From the IMG/VR virus record IMGVR_UViG_3300033182_000980, positions 124,001 through 188,000 of that record: 64,000 bases of DNA. The stretch is one strand, 5' to 3'. Numbering within the stretch: the stretch's first letter is position 1; the number at the start of each line of letters is the position of its first letter. The stretch is from a virus. The notes beneath the pieces are model-generated. The model ran no database searches and was not told the DNA's origin. It saw only the letters and a list, made by a program, of their open reading frames with translations. The translations under genes and the position numbers were made by a program. Positions 56,075 to 64,000 of this stretch are shown piece after piece.

Positions 56075-56812
56075 ATGAGGGTCTTATTTTTCTCTGTTCT
56101 ACTTATGGCGTGTGGCGAGATTGAGGAGAACGAACCTCCTGTCATAGAGGGGGATAGGTACTTTACAGCTCCCTTCTGTTTGGACACTGACGGGTACTAC
56201 CCACCCGCAGATTTCGTTAGCGGACGGGGCTACAATTGTGAAGCCACTCGTATTGAGCTTGTTAGCCCATGTAAAGGGGACGAGATCTATACATTCGCCA
56301 CAACACAGGACACCCCTTATTTGAACCAGTTTGTCTATTGTGAATATGACGCACAAGGTAGACCTACTAGGGAAGTAGGTCTTGGTTTCTCAGCGGCATA
56401 TTCGGGGTTTGGTCTTTGGGAATACTATCCTTCTTCCTATAATGACGAGAGGGAACGACAACGCCCGTCATTCAAGGATTACCTTGATTATCGTTGGGAT
56501 TATGAGTGCGTGTCTCAATGCTATACAGATGACCTTTCTAGGCAAGATTACCGAGGTTGTATTGCAGATTGGGCAGAGGCTGATGTGTCCTGGTCTTTAG
56601 ATCGTATTGACGGTTGTGGTGTGGGTACTGCTTACTACCTCTATGACTATGATTGGTATGATGACAAGGTGGTTAGACACCTAAGAAACTACAACATCGA
56701 CCGTAGTATCGTAGATGATATGGGTAATATCGTCTTGGAGTATGGTGCTATTAACTATGATCTACCGTATGGTTCTGGAACTAACCTACCCGTAGCATTT
56801 TATAAGGAGTAA
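56075..56812 (+). CDS. Lipoprotein, Tyr/Cys-rich
   Basis: 245 residues from the ATG at 56075. Signal with lipobox (MRVLFFSVLLMACGE, lipidated Cys13). The mature part is rich in Tyr, Asp and Cys (about ten cysteines, likely disulfide bonded in the periplasm), for example DYRWDYECVSQCYTDDLSRQ. Outer-membrane or surface lipoprotein expected; may alter phage receptor access, which is speculation. Three bases before the next gene. Confidence 0.65.
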   Translation: MRVLFFSVLLMACGEIEENEPPVIEGDRYFTAPFCLDTDGYYPPADFVSGRGYNCEATRIELVSPCKGDEIYTFATTQDTPYLNQFVYCEYDAQGRPTREVGLGFSAAYSGFGLWEYYPSSYNDERERQRPSFKDYLDYRWDYECVSQCYTDDLSRQDYRGCIADWAEADVSWSLDRIDGCGVGTAYYLYDYDWYDDKVVRHLRNYNIDRSIVDDMGNIVLEYGAINYDLPYGSGTNLPVAFYKE

Positions 56813-56815
56813 AAC

Positions 56816-57253
56816 ATGAATAAGTTCGTATCAAAGCTAGGTCGCTTTAACTTCACAATCCACAATGTTGTCGCTCACCCCTTAATGGAGGTTTTACACC
56901 TTGTAGGTCTTACGGAGTGGGGGGATAAGGTACATGACGCTACTTACCCCATTCGTGAGGAAGATGATGAACCTCTAACAGCGATTGAGGCAGTGGTCAT
57001 TGAGAATCCAGAAGAAATCGAGTCAGCTCAACCCAAGCCACAATCAGAGGTTTCTGTTGATCACCATGAGACTATTCGTTTGTTCTCGGAGTGGTGTCAA
57101 TGTATGGGTGTAGAAATCCCATTTGACTGGCAGAAGACCCCACATCAGATCAACGAACAGATGCAACAGCTTGTGATCGAGTATAAGACAATGGTGGAGC
57201 GAGGGACAATCATGGAGGCTCGCCAAGCGTTCAAGGACTCTATTAGTCTTTAA
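56816..57253 (+). CDS. Conserved phage protein, IHNVVAHPLMEV type
   Basis: 145 residues. The N terminus NFTIHNVVAHPLMEVLHLVG then LTEWGDKVHDATYP is a pattern found in many tailed phages; its function is not known. The C-terminal half has HHETIRLFSEWCQCMGVEIP and a helical end. ATAAGGAGTAAAAC ribosome site. Convergent with the lipoprotein gene, overlapping by four bases. Confidence 0.7.
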   Translation: MNKFVSKLGRFNFTIHNVVAHPLMEVLHLVGLTEWGDKVHDATYPIREEDDEPLTAIEAVVIENPEEIESAQPKPQSEVSVDHHETIRLFSEWCQCMGVEIPFDWQKTPHQINEQMQQLVIEYKTMVERGTIMEARQAFKDSISL

Positions 57254-57744
57254 TCGACACAGATAAGACCGAAGAAGAAGCAAACAGGAATGCCTTGTGC
57301 TCGTTGTGGTTGATCTTGGTAGGGTTGACCACCTTGTCGTTGTTGCTGTCGTTGCTGGATCTGTTGTTGCATTTGGATTCTTTGATTTAGTTTTTGAAGG
57401 CAAGCCACATCACCTCTACAAGCGAGTCTTTCAGCTTCTTCGTCTGTCAGCTCGCATTGGGGGCTGACATAGCTTTCGGGGGGTAAAACCTTTGGCTCAT
57501 GCTCGTATGGGAAACGCTCTGGTGGAATCACTTCATACCCATCCTCGTAAAGATCCCAAGGATCATCCGACAGCAAGATTTCTAATAGCTCATCGTTTGT
57601 AGGCTTCATTTCAAATCTGCATAGGGGGTTTGGGTCATATTCAACTGTCTTACATCCCCAAGCATCACAAGGTAGTTTTTGAGGATTAGCCCCACAAGAT
57701 GAAAGGGTTAGAGCTAAAAGCGTAAGAGTTATGACTTTTTGCAT
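57250..57744 (-). CDS. Lipoprotein, Pro/Gln-rich
   Basis: 164 residues with lipobox (LLALTLSSCGA, Cys17). The mature part is Pro/Glu-rich, followed by a Gln-rich coiled stretch (RIQMQQQIQQRQQQRQGGQP). Six cysteines. AAAGGAAATGTC ribosome site. Outer spanin-like size and Pro-richness are noted, but there is no adjacent inner spanin. Confidence 0.6.
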   Translation of the reverse strand: MQKVITLTLLALTLSSCGANPQKLPCDAWGCKTVEYDPNPLCRFEMKPTNDELLEILLSDDPWDLYEDGYEVIPPERFPYEHEPKVLPPESYVSPQCELTDEEAERLACRGDVACLQKLNQRIQMQQQIQQRQQQRQGGQPYQDQPQRAQGIPVCFFFGLICVD

Positions 57745-57804
57745 GACATTTCCTTTATTGTAGTATCTACTGTTTTATACCCAATAGGTTATAAAGGAAC
57801 TACA

Positions 57805-58074
57805 ATGAAACCAGACTACGATCATGGTGACATCTTAATCAAGCGAGTAGCTAACGGATGGCTTGTCGTATCCGGATCAGAACACGAAGAGGGTGCTACA
57901 CAAGTCTTTGTTTATGAGGACAAAGAGAACCCTAATTGGATAGCCGAGTCTCTTTATAATCTCTTACTTGATCAGTTCGCCCCTTATATGCAATCAAAGA
58001 GGTCGGCTGGTATTAAAATGAGCTTTTCGCATAAAACGAAGGAGGAAGAAGATGGAGATAACGAGACAACTTGA
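57805..58074 (+). CDS. Hypothetical protein
   Basis: 89 residues from the ATG at 57805, preceded by AAAGGAAC; an upstream in-frame ATG has none. Alpha/beta (YDHGDILIKRVANGWLVVSG), Lys/Glu-rich end. Overlaps the next gene by 23 bases. Confidence 0.6.
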   Translation: MKPDYDHGDILIKRVANGWLVVSGSEHEEGATQVFVYEDKENPNWIAESLYNLLLDQFAPYMQSKRSAGIKMSFSHKTKEEEDGDNETT

Positions 58075-58309
58075 AGAGTTTGAGGCTGTACAATACATAG
58101 GTGATAACGCGGATGAGGTGATCACCTTTATCGGCCTTGAAGCTAAGGTCAATGACAACTGCATTACAGTCATTGACCCTACAGGGGAATGGTCAGTTTT
58201 CGTTGACCAATGGGTCTTGAGAACCCTCGACCAAGAAATCTTAGGTACTGTGGATAAAGATCACTTTTGGGAGAGCTTCGCTACAGTAGATGAGCCTTTA
58301 GAAGATTAG
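58052..58309 (+). CDS. Small conserved phage protein
   Basis: 85 residues with GAAGGAGGAAGAAG ahead. FEAVQYIGDNADEVITFIGL followed by IDPTGEWSVFVDQWVLR is a pattern common in short phage proteins of unknown role. Overlaps the convergent gene by four bases. Confidence 0.7.
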   Translation: MEITRQLEEFEAVQYIGDNADEVITFIGLEAKVNDNCITVIDPTGEWSVFVDQWVLRTLDQEILGTVDKDHFWESFATVDEPLED

Positions 58310-59088
58310 TAAGTCTTGCTAGAAAGGTTCATTAAAGCTCTCTCTCTGTTAAGTCGATCAAGTCTATTATCGAGCTTCTTGATCTCTTTTTTTAGAGCGT
58401 TCAGTCCAAGATCCTTCCATCTTGAATACTCACCCTCATCTGGTTCGAAGATTTCGATCTCCTCATAGAGTTTGGAGTATTGATCGTATGCTTTATCAAA
58501 CTCCCTCTCGGCATAAGAGTCCATTTCTCTCATCTTGTGATACTCTTCGGGATCTTCCCACTCGGTTCTACCGTAGTCTCGGCTTTCAAGGTAAGACATA
58601 TCAAGATCCTCTTCTCGGAGATCCTTTTTCAAAGCACGATCATTAAAGTGATTGAACCCTCGTGGGTTTAAGTGCTTCTTTAAGAGGTCGATCTTTGTGT
58701 CCGACTTATCACCTACGATGAACCTTTCAACTTGAGGTCGTCTACCCGACATATCTACAAGAGCGAAAGCGTTATTGATGTAGCTACCTCCTGGAGACTC
58801 GTACATATCGGGAGCTTCGACCTCATATGTAGCACCTACACCAAAGACAACCACATATCCTTGCCCCTGTGAAACAGCGACAATTTGAGGGTCTATTAAG
58901 TCCTCAAATGGTTTTGGTGCGAAGTGCTCCATCTCATCCATTTCCGACATTTTAAAGTGATCTAGCAAGCGATCAAGTCCAAGAACTTGAAGTTGCTTGA
59001 GTTCGCTTCGCTTGTACACATGGTCATAAAATGACTCAAGAGCACTGATGATTTGTTTTACGGTTTTACGGTTGATGTTCATATTCAT
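58306..59088 (-). CDS. Hypothetical acidic protein
   Basis: 260 residues. N-terminal helix (KTVKQIISALESFYDHVYKR), beta centre (GQGYVVVFGVGATYEVEAPD) and a long charged coiled coil at the C terminus (ALKKEIKKLDNRLDRLNRER). Six bases downstream of the next gene on the same strand; AAAGGAGATGAATATG ribosome site. No family recognised. Confidence 0.6.
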   Translation of the reverse strand: MNMNINRKTVKQIISALESFYDHVYKRSELKQLQVLGLDRLLDHFKMSEMDEMEHFAPKPFEDLIDPQIVAVSQGQGYVVVFGVGATYEVEAPDMYESPGGSYINNAFALVDMSGRRPQVERFIVGDKSDTKIDLLKKHLNPRGFNHFNDRALKKDLREEDLDMSYLESRDYGRTEWEDPEEYHKMREMDSYAEREFDKAYDQYSKLYEEIEIFEPDEGEYSRWKDLGLNALKKEIKKLDNRLDRLNRERALMNLSSKTY

Positions 59089-59094
59089 CTCCTT

Positions 59095-59814
59095 TTAGAT
59101 TCGGTACTGCAAACGCAAAGCGTTGTAGGTTCGTTGTTCTTGTTTTGAGGGTGCAATACCATCACGAGCTTTTAGACCTAAGTCTTTGATTGTTTCCATG
59201 TCATCACGATTGCCCTCAGATCGTGCCTTGCGATAGAGATCACGCAACTTCTCTACATCGAGTGCGTTTGAGGTTGTAGAGGTAGATCGAGTACGATTAG
59301 CTTTGACAGCCTCAAGGATATAACGCTCTTGGTTAGCCCATAGAACGCTTCCACCTTCAAGGGCATCTCGGCTTTTGATGATCTCCCTATCAGAACCACC
59401 GTTCGGGAGAGAGTCGATCATGCCGAGCCACTTGGCTTTATATCCAGCTCGGTCAGCGATCTTCTCATAAAACTCGTCTTTGTCCTCATAGATTGAGATC
59501 CAATGATCGACACCTTTCTTCCAAGTCACTTTCCAGTTCTTGGTGCGTTGGAAGTATTTGCGATCACGAGCCTTACGGTTCAACAAAGACCCATCCACAC
59601 GAGAGACAAGACTAAGGTTCATTGAAGCATTACCTTTAGATACTGAACCACCTGTATCTTTTTGTGTTGATGAGAGCTTCACAGCTACACGATCTGACAG
59701 GTGGATTAGATATACACCTGCTCTGCCTGCAACTCGACTCCATGAGCCGAAGCTAGATGAGAGCCAACCTTCAAGGTCTTGTCTGCTGATATTTACATAG
59801 TCTTGCCGAGCCAT
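59095..59814 (-). CDS. Hypothetical basic protein
   Basis: 239 residues, basic. Begins MARQDYVNISRQDLEGWLSS and contains RVAGRAGVYLIHLSDRVAVK and a basic helical C-terminal half (KLRDLYRKARSEGNRDDMET). TAGGAGAACAG ribosome site and a consensus promoter motif at 59853. A virion or DNA-associated role is possible from charge only. Confidence 0.6.
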   Translation of the reverse strand: MARQDYVNISRQDLEGWLSSSFGSWSRVAGRAGVYLIHLSDRVAVKLSSTQKDTGGSVSKGNASMNLSLVSRVDGSLLNRKARDRKYFQRTKNWKVTWKKGVDHWISIYEDKDEFYEKIADRAGYKAKWLGMIDSLPNGGSDREIIKSRDALEGGSVLWANQERYILEAVKANRTRSTSTTSNALDVEKLRDLYRKARSEGNRDDMETIKDLGLKARDGIAPSKQEQRTYNALRLQYRI

Positions 59815-59852
59815 ACTCTGTTCTCCTAAGTTTATTCGTTGGTGGGACTAGT

Positions 59853-59870
59853 CTATAGATAAGGGGTTAC
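59853..59870 (-). promoter_or_regulatory. GTAACCCCTTATCTATAG promoter motif
   Basis: Exact consensus on the minus strand, 38 bases before the ATG at 59814. A TAGTTT-like variant (TAACTTATTTATAG) lies just behind it. Confidence 0.55.
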
Positions 59871-59975
59871 GACTATAATCCGACTATAAATAAGTTATTA
59901 AAGTTGTTCGGGGGGTAGAGTAAGGGCAGAAGAAGTCATATAATGTACATAGTTCAATCTTTTACGGAGCTACTT

Positions 59976-60674
59976 ATGGTTCACTACTTGTTTTCTTTTA
60001 TCTTCCTTTTAACGAGCGTTTCAGCCTATGCACTAGAGTGTGCAGAAGATGTTGAAGTGTTAAATGCCACATCGTCTTGTCAGACCTCGTACTATAAGTA
60101 TGCACCTACCTGTAAGTTTGGTGACGGTCTTTGTCTCTCGCTTGTCCTTCAAGGTCTTGTGTCCAAAAATCTTTTCGACTACCGACCCGACATACGAAGG
60201 GTCTACAACACACCTTTGAAAAGAAAGGTGTTCTCAAGGACAGAGGAGTACAAAAGGCTTTACCGAGCTATGCTTTCTGACTTGAGAGAGGCATCTTCAG
60301 CCGAGTTTTGTTCAACAATGAATACTTACTGGCTTTATGATGTGAACTTTGGCGGATTTACTTTCTTGCCGAACACACTCATACCTAAAGGCAGACTTTA
60401 TCGACTGACCAATATCTCAAAAGTGGCGAACTACGATATTATTAGGACATCCGAGTCCACAGCGACAGACATAGAGTCTTGGGAAACACAGGCTTCAATG
60501 AAGCTGGCTTTCTTCAAGCTGAGTAAGCAAACGAGTGGTTATGTAGATGTTGCTTTAACTCACTTTGTATGGCTTATTCCTACTGTCTCTTATGATTATG
60601 AGGGTGAGATACAGATTTCTTATGAGGAGGGTTGTAGATCACCCTCTTATTATCTTTTTAAGGTAGGTCAATGA
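59976..60674 (+). CDS. Exported protein with signal peptide
   Basis: 232 residues from the ATG at 59976, which has ACGGAGC ahead and gives a clean signal peptide (MVHYLFSFIFLLTSVSAYAL). The mature part holds six cysteines and beta segments. Periplasmic. Overlaps the next gene's start by four bases; the pair is co-translated. Confidence 0.6.
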   Translation: MVHYLFSFIFLLTSVSAYALECAEDVEVLNATSSCQTSYYKYAPTCKFGDGLCLSLVLQGLVSKNLFDYRPDIRRVYNTPLKRKVFSRTEEYKRLYRAMLSDLREASSAEFCSTMNTYWLYDVNFGGFTFLPNTLIPKGRLYRLTNISKVANYDIIRTSESTATDIESWETQASMKLAFFKLSKQTSGYVDVALTHFVWLIPTVSYDYEGEIQISYEEGCRSPSYYLFKVGQ

Positions 60675-61066
60675 AGAACCAGAATGCAGTCTTTGCAGTT
60701 ATGATGTTGCTTTTGATGTCTATGTTATTCTTTCTAACGAAGAATAACGCACCTAAATATAAGGTAGCTTTATGGAACATACCTTTGTCAAAAGGCTGTG
60801 TGTGGCCTATAAGACAAGTCAAGCACACTAAGACCGAGATCAAGCATATTGTGCCAGTGGCTCAAATCTACAAGTGCTCTTATGATAAGATCCATCGCTT
60901 AGTAAAGGTGAGCACCTTTGACTTTGAGCGAGGGTATCAAATGAAGATACCTACCGAAGAGGTTTTATACGAGTGGGATAAACTTAGGTTAACCCAGTAT
61001 TCTATTCGGAAGGCATCTCATGGTAATGGAGAGGTTGATGTAGAAATCTACACACTCCATCGCTGA
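60671..61066 (+). CDS. Membrane-anchored protein
   Basis: 131 residues: one N-terminal membrane helix (AVFAVMMLLLMSMLFFLT) and a basic periplasmic beta domain. Coupled to the exported protein gene by ATGA overlap. A joint envelope role of the two is inferred. Confidence 0.6.
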   Translation: MKNQNAVFAVMMLLLMSMLFFLTKNNAPKYKVALWNIPLSKGCVWPIRQVKHTKTEIKHIVPVAQIYKCSYDKIHRLVKVSTFDFERGYQMKIPTEEVLYEWDKLRLTQYSIRKASHGNGEVDVEIYTLHR

Positions 61067-61540
61067 TTACTTACGATTGCAAGGACCTCTTCCGCCACCT
61101 GGCTTTGGGCAGATTTTTCTCTTGTAAGTGGGTGAGTCCATGAAGTTTTCACGATACTTTTTATTGTACTTAGCTCTTTCGGGAGAACCTGGTTTTCCTG
61201 AATTTGCTTCTCCGTACTCATGGTGGAGTCGGTAGCAAGTCACACCATCACCAGGCTTGCCAAGACCTTCAAGGTTATCTTTGGTGTAGCAGTCTGCTTG
61301 GTTCTTGGGAGCAGGTGGGCTGTTATAATCGTTTTGGTTTTTGCTGTCCCCACCCCAAGGATTTCTCCCTGCTACTATGTCATCAGCCATGAACATACCA
61401 GCATCAATGTCGGCTTGTAGTTCAGCTAAGAAGGGGTCTGCATAGCGACTTGAGGCACTACGATTTGAGGGTGCTTGCCTCTCAAGGCGAGCCACACGAG
61501 CTTCAAGCTCACGAATAACTTCTGATGCTAATCTTCTCAT
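61067..61540 (-). CDS. Protein with shared N-terminal SASE module, family member 6
   Basis: 157 residues. Module RRLASEVIRELEARVARLER after Met. The C-terminal part (residues 60-157) is rich in Lys, Pro, Tyr and Cys (PERAKYNKKYRENFMDSPTY, ending GGGRGPCNRK). AAAGGAGATTGCT ribosome site, TAGTTT-type variant motif upstream. Convergent with the membrane protein gene without overlap. Confidence 0.7.
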   Translation of the reverse strand: MRRLASEVIRELEARVARLERQAPSNRSASSRYADPFLAELQADIDAGMFMADDIVAGRNPWGGDSKNQNDYNSPPAPKNQADCYTKDNLEGLGKPGDGVTCYRLHHEYGEANSGKPGSPERAKYNKKYRENFMDSPTYKRKICPKPGGGRGPCNRK

Positions 61541-61581
61541 AGCAATCTCCTTTGTGTGAATATGGACACAATAAGATTAAG

Positions 61582-61596
61582 TATAAATAAGTTATT
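61582..61596 (-). promoter_or_regulatory. TAGTTT-type promoter motif, variant
   Basis: Minus strand TAATAACTTATTTATAC, about 42 bases before the ATG at 61540 of a SASE-module gene. Confidence 0.4.
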
Positions 61597-61855
61597 AAAA
61601 ATCTTCTTTCGCCATATAAGTCAGAGATTTCATTGATCTTATCTCATCTACAAAGGTCAGAGCTGGTACTCTTGAGGTACGATTAAAGTATTCTCTTTTA
61701 AGGTCTTTGAATGTGTGGTGCTTTTCAAAGACGAAGATCACTTTACGCCCCTCAAGCTCTGTTTTTAATAGCTCCATACCTGTGGTCTTTAAGTAAGCCG
61801 CAAAGTATAGATCAGAAGTCTTGTAAAGAGGTTCTGGCTTTATATCGGTATCCAT
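61595..61855 (-). CDS. Hypothetical protein
   Basis: 86 residues, alpha/beta (LKTTGMELLKTELEGRKVIF), unrecognised. No strong ribosome site, but the frame fits the gene spacing of the cluster. Confidence 0.5.
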   Translation of the reverse strand: MDTDIKPEPLYKTSDLYFAAYLKTTGMELLKTELEGRKVIFVFEKHHTFKDLKREYFNRTSRVPALTFVDEIRSMKSLTYMAKEDF

Positions 61856-61909
61856 AGTGTACGCCTTTGGTATTAAGGGTGATTTAACGCAACCCTATGA
61901 TACCAAAGA

Positions 61910-62131
61910 CTACTCTAAAAGAGAGGATAAAGCTGTCTGTGCTTTACGAACACCCTTATCGCTTGAGGGGATTTGAATGAGCTTATCTTTCTTATCCCAT
62001 TTAGCGATAAGGGGTCGATCACCCCATGTACCTCTTAGTTCATCACCGTCTGTGGTAAGTACACGCCCCTCGAAAGAGGAACGCTTTAAGAAAGCACCGA
62101 GAACTTTTTTATCTGAAAGGGCGATCTTCAC
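61910..62131 (-). CDS. Hypothetical basic protein
   Basis: 73 residues with AGGAGATGAG ahead. SFEGRVLTTDGDELRGTWGD suggests a small beta barrel. Adjacent to the virion protein family. Unrecognised. Confidence 0.55.
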   Translation of the reverse strand: MKIALSDKKVLGAFLKRSSFEGRVLTTDGDELRGTWGDRPLIAKWDKKDKLIQIPSSDKGVRKAQTALSSLLE

Positions 62132-62159
62132 CTTATCTCATCTCCTATTGAGTTTATGA

Positions 62160-62837
62160 TTATTGTGCAACGCCTGCACCATCATATACTACCACATAAG
62201 GATCAAGAGTAACATTATCAACTACTCGACTGCTCTTAAGTCCGAGGAGATCACCCTGTGCGAGAGAAATCCAAAAGCTAGAATCCTCTTCAACGATTGG
62301 GTTGAAGAAAGCACTAAAGCTAGATGCTTGATCTTCAACAGAGAGCCACTGTGGGTTGTTAACATTGTCCTCAAGGTCATAACCTGCTGGTACTGTAAAG
62401 GTAGCACCACCAAGAATCTGAAGGATGTTATTTACAGTAGCAGTTGAAGCTCCAAGACCAATGCCTGTACCTGCAAGACCTGGTAAAGCTGTGATGATTG
62501 GGTTGATGTCGCCAACTTCAAGATCGTTGCCTGCTCTCATCTCGGAAATCAAAGCCTCTGCAATAAGAACAGACTCGGCAGGTGTGATGTTTGCACCTAA
62601 AGCACCTTGGTCAAAAGTGACCAAGCAATAAGCGGCAAGACCACTTACAGTGCGAGAAACTACAGTACCATTAAGTACAGGTAGGGTAGGTGTCTCTACA
62701 ACACGAAGGTAGCGAGGACCTTGTGGTGCAGGGTCAACTACAGGGTTCGCCTGTGATCTGTTAGGCCACATATCTTTAACGATGAGTTGACCATTTGAAA
62801 TAGCTGTATCACGAATACAAATTACTGGACTAGCCAT
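62160..62837 (-). CDS. Virion structural protein, tandem family member
   Basis: 225 residues. Paralogous to the two genes to its right: shared marks are GP(R/Q)YL near residue 41, a DxxSxxxxxxI helix (AESVLIAEALISEMRAGNDL), DINPIITALPGLAG, a LQILGGATFTVPAGYDLED strand and the final DPYVVVYDGAGVAQ. Alternating turn-rich beta and helix pattern. Tandem families of this type are virion proteins in large phages; exact location in the particle unknown. AAGGAGAT ribosome site. Confidence 0.65.
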   Translation of the reverse strand: MASPVICIRDTAISNGQLIVKDMWPNRSQANPVVDPAPQGPRYLRVVETPTLPVLNGTVVSRTVSGLAAYCLVTFDQGALGANITPAESVLIAEALISEMRAGNDLEVGDINPIITALPGLAGTGIGLGASTATVNNILQILGGATFTVPAGYDLEDNVNNPQWLSVEDQASSFSAFFNPIVEEDSSFWISLAQGDLLGLKSSRVVDNVTLDPYVVVYDGAGVAQ

Positions 62838-62849
62838 GAGTTAATCTCC

Positions 62850-63569
62850 TTATTGAATGAGTGAACCATCGTCTGCATAGCAAACAACGATTGGGTCTGG
62901 GTTGCCGTCTGAGTCCACAGCGGTTTGAGCCTTCTTGAGCTGACCCTTACGAGCAGAGATATAGAAGGAATCATAGAACTTGTTAAACAAGCTACTCGCA
63001 TCTGCTGGGTCAGAGAACCCATTGGCTACAGGTGCCGCAAGATCAGCTTCGGTAAATGCACCTGCGGCTGTCTCCACACGAGTGTTAGCAGGCAAGGTGA
63101 AAACCTTGTAACCCGAAACGATCTGCAAGATTTCTAATACAGTTGCAAAGGAATCCCCGTTACTTAGACCAGCACCAGCATCAACACCGTTAATGATGGC
63201 ATTGATGTCTTCTGCTGTAAGGCTTTGACCACTCCGAGTACGAGCGATGATCTGTGTAGCCATGTTGCTTGCGTCAGCAACAGCAGTAGCACCACCAGCC
63301 GCTGACTCAATAGTGCCAAGAAGGTAAGCCGCTAGACCTTGATACTCTGCGTCAGTCTCAACATCGTTATTTCCACGAAGCTGTGTGGCAACATCTTCGG
63401 TCACATCACGACCATGTGCGTAGAGGTACTGTGGTCCTTGGAAGTTAGGAGTGTAAACAGCACTTGATTGAGTCTTGTGAGGGAACAGATCGGTGATCTG
63501 AACAGCAACACGATGTTGACGCTCACCAGCAACCGAGTTAAGAACTTTATTAGCGATAAGAAATGGCAT
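62850..63569 (-). CDS. Virion structural protein, tandem family member
   Basis: 239 residues, paralogue of its neighbours: FQGPQYLYAHGRDV, then YQGLAAYLLGTIE, ARTRSGQSLTAEDINAIING, VLEILQIVSGYKVFTLPANT and the closing DPIVVCYADDGSLIQ. TAGGAGATAAACC ribosome site. Twelve bases separate it from the next copy. Role inferred from family and position. Confidence 0.65.
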   Translation of the reverse strand: MPFLIANKVLNSVAGERQHRVAVQITDLFPHKTQSSAVYTPNFQGPQYLYAHGRDVTEDVATQLRGNNDVETDAEYQGLAAYLLGTIESAAGGATAVADASNMATQIIARTRSGQSLTAEDINAIINGVDAGAGLSNGDSFATVLEILQIVSGYKVFTLPANTRVETAAGAFTEADLAAPVANGFSDPADASSLFNKFYDSFYISARKGQLKKAQTAVDSDGNPDPIVVCYADDGSLIQ

Positions 63570-63582
63570 GGTTTATCTCCTA

Positions 63583-64000
63583 TTATCCTGCGTAGATTGT
63601 ACCGTCATCATTGTAGACGGTAAGTAGAGGGGTAGCAGACTTAACACCTGCAAAAGCAAGGTTAGCGTTCTGAGCACCGACAAGACCTGAGAGTACACCC
63701 TCGGAGAAAGAAATCTTCCAAGAGCTATCTTGGGGAACAAGAGTTCTCATGGTTGTGCCAAGAGTACCAGGAGCGATGACAGGGGCAAAGACACCACCAG
63801 CAGTCTGAATAGCAACACCACCGTTGATGATGTAATCTTCACCTGCAAGGATAGCGAGGACTTCTACAAGTGATCCTGTAGAGTTTGAGTTTCCTGCCGC
63901 TCCATCGAGGTCAGTAGCTCCACCAGCAACTGCTGTGAGGTCAGCGTTTACATTAGCGAGAGTAACAGTCCCACCTGCTCGAACACGAGCGAGGATACGA
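63583..64000 (-). CDS. Virion structural protein, tandem family member, N terminus outside window
   Basis: The minus-strand frame is open to the right edge of the window. The visible 138 residues start RILARVRAGGTVTLANVNAD, continue VEVLAILAGEDYIINGG, and end TPLLTVYNDDGTIYAG, aligning with the C-terminal halves of the two paralogues on its left. Truncated by the window, not by mutation. Confidence 0.65.
   Translation of the reverse strand, partial: RILARVRAGGTVTLANVNADLTAVAGGATDLDGAAGNSNSTGSLVEVLAILAGEDYIINGGVAIQTAGGVFAPVIAPGTLGTTMRTLVPQDSSWKISFSEGVLSGLVGAQNANLAFAGVKSATPLLTVYNDDGTIYAG

Overview
The window is a densely packed piece of a large tailed-phage genome, most likely a contractile-tail myovirus of jumbo size class. 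A very large tail sheath gene, several tail-fibre genes, prophage-independent metabolic genes, a tRNA array and many short unknown genes all fit this. The host is probably Gram-negative: several products carry Sec signal peptides or lipoprotein lipoboxes, and ribosome-binding sites are strong AAGGAG types. No host chromosomal gene or integrase is seen. Species cannot be named from the sequence.

Layout. 1-4.9 kb: tail-fibre and adhesin genes (fibre, two small paralogues, LamG and PA14 lectin-like proteins). 4.9-10.2 kb: purB, then a leftward cluster with a PAS/membrane fusion, a pentapeptide-repeat protein and exported proteins. 10.2-13.9 kb: a homing-endonuclease gene beside a fractured structural gene whose halves carry an atypically split intein with a nuclease gene between them. 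14-16.8 kb: tandem CapA-like metallophosphoesterases, the first fused to a CHAP domain. 16.8-27.2 kb: nucleotide metabolism (thyX, pyrD, a pyrF-pyrE fusion, a SLOG protein) mixed with genes sharing one N-terminal module. 27-33.5 kb: a repetitive beta-fibre, a ParB-like membrane protein, an Ntn-hydrolase/GGCT fusion and a large membrane protein. 33.6-39.8 kb: small early-type genes, SprT-like peptidase, DUF5131 protein, YkuK-like RNase H fold protein. 39.8-46.3 kb: tail module with a 1619-residue sheath. 46.3-49.1 kb: small genes and an ATP-dependent DNA ligase. 49.2-56.0 kb: nine ordinary tRNA genes, three aberrant tRNA-like elements and three long, strongly structured non-coding segments that resemble, in setting and helix density, the giant ornate phage RNAs (ROOL/GOLLD class). 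56-64 kb: lipoproteins, small unknowns and a tandem family of virion proteins running off the right edge.

How it works together. The phage carries the three last steps of de novo UMP synthesis plus ThyX and PurB, so it can boost pyrimidine and purine supply during replication. Transcription seems to use at least three recurrent short promoter-like motifs: GTAACCCCTTATCTATAG, TAGTTTNTTTATA and AATCATATAA, each about 25-50 bases ahead of starts. Six otherwise unrelated proteins share an N-terminal tag (M-R-R-x-A-S-E-V-I-x-x-L-E-x-R-V-A-R-L-E), each behind the TAGTTT-type motif, suggesting common targeting. Mobile features are homing endonucleases and the split intein.
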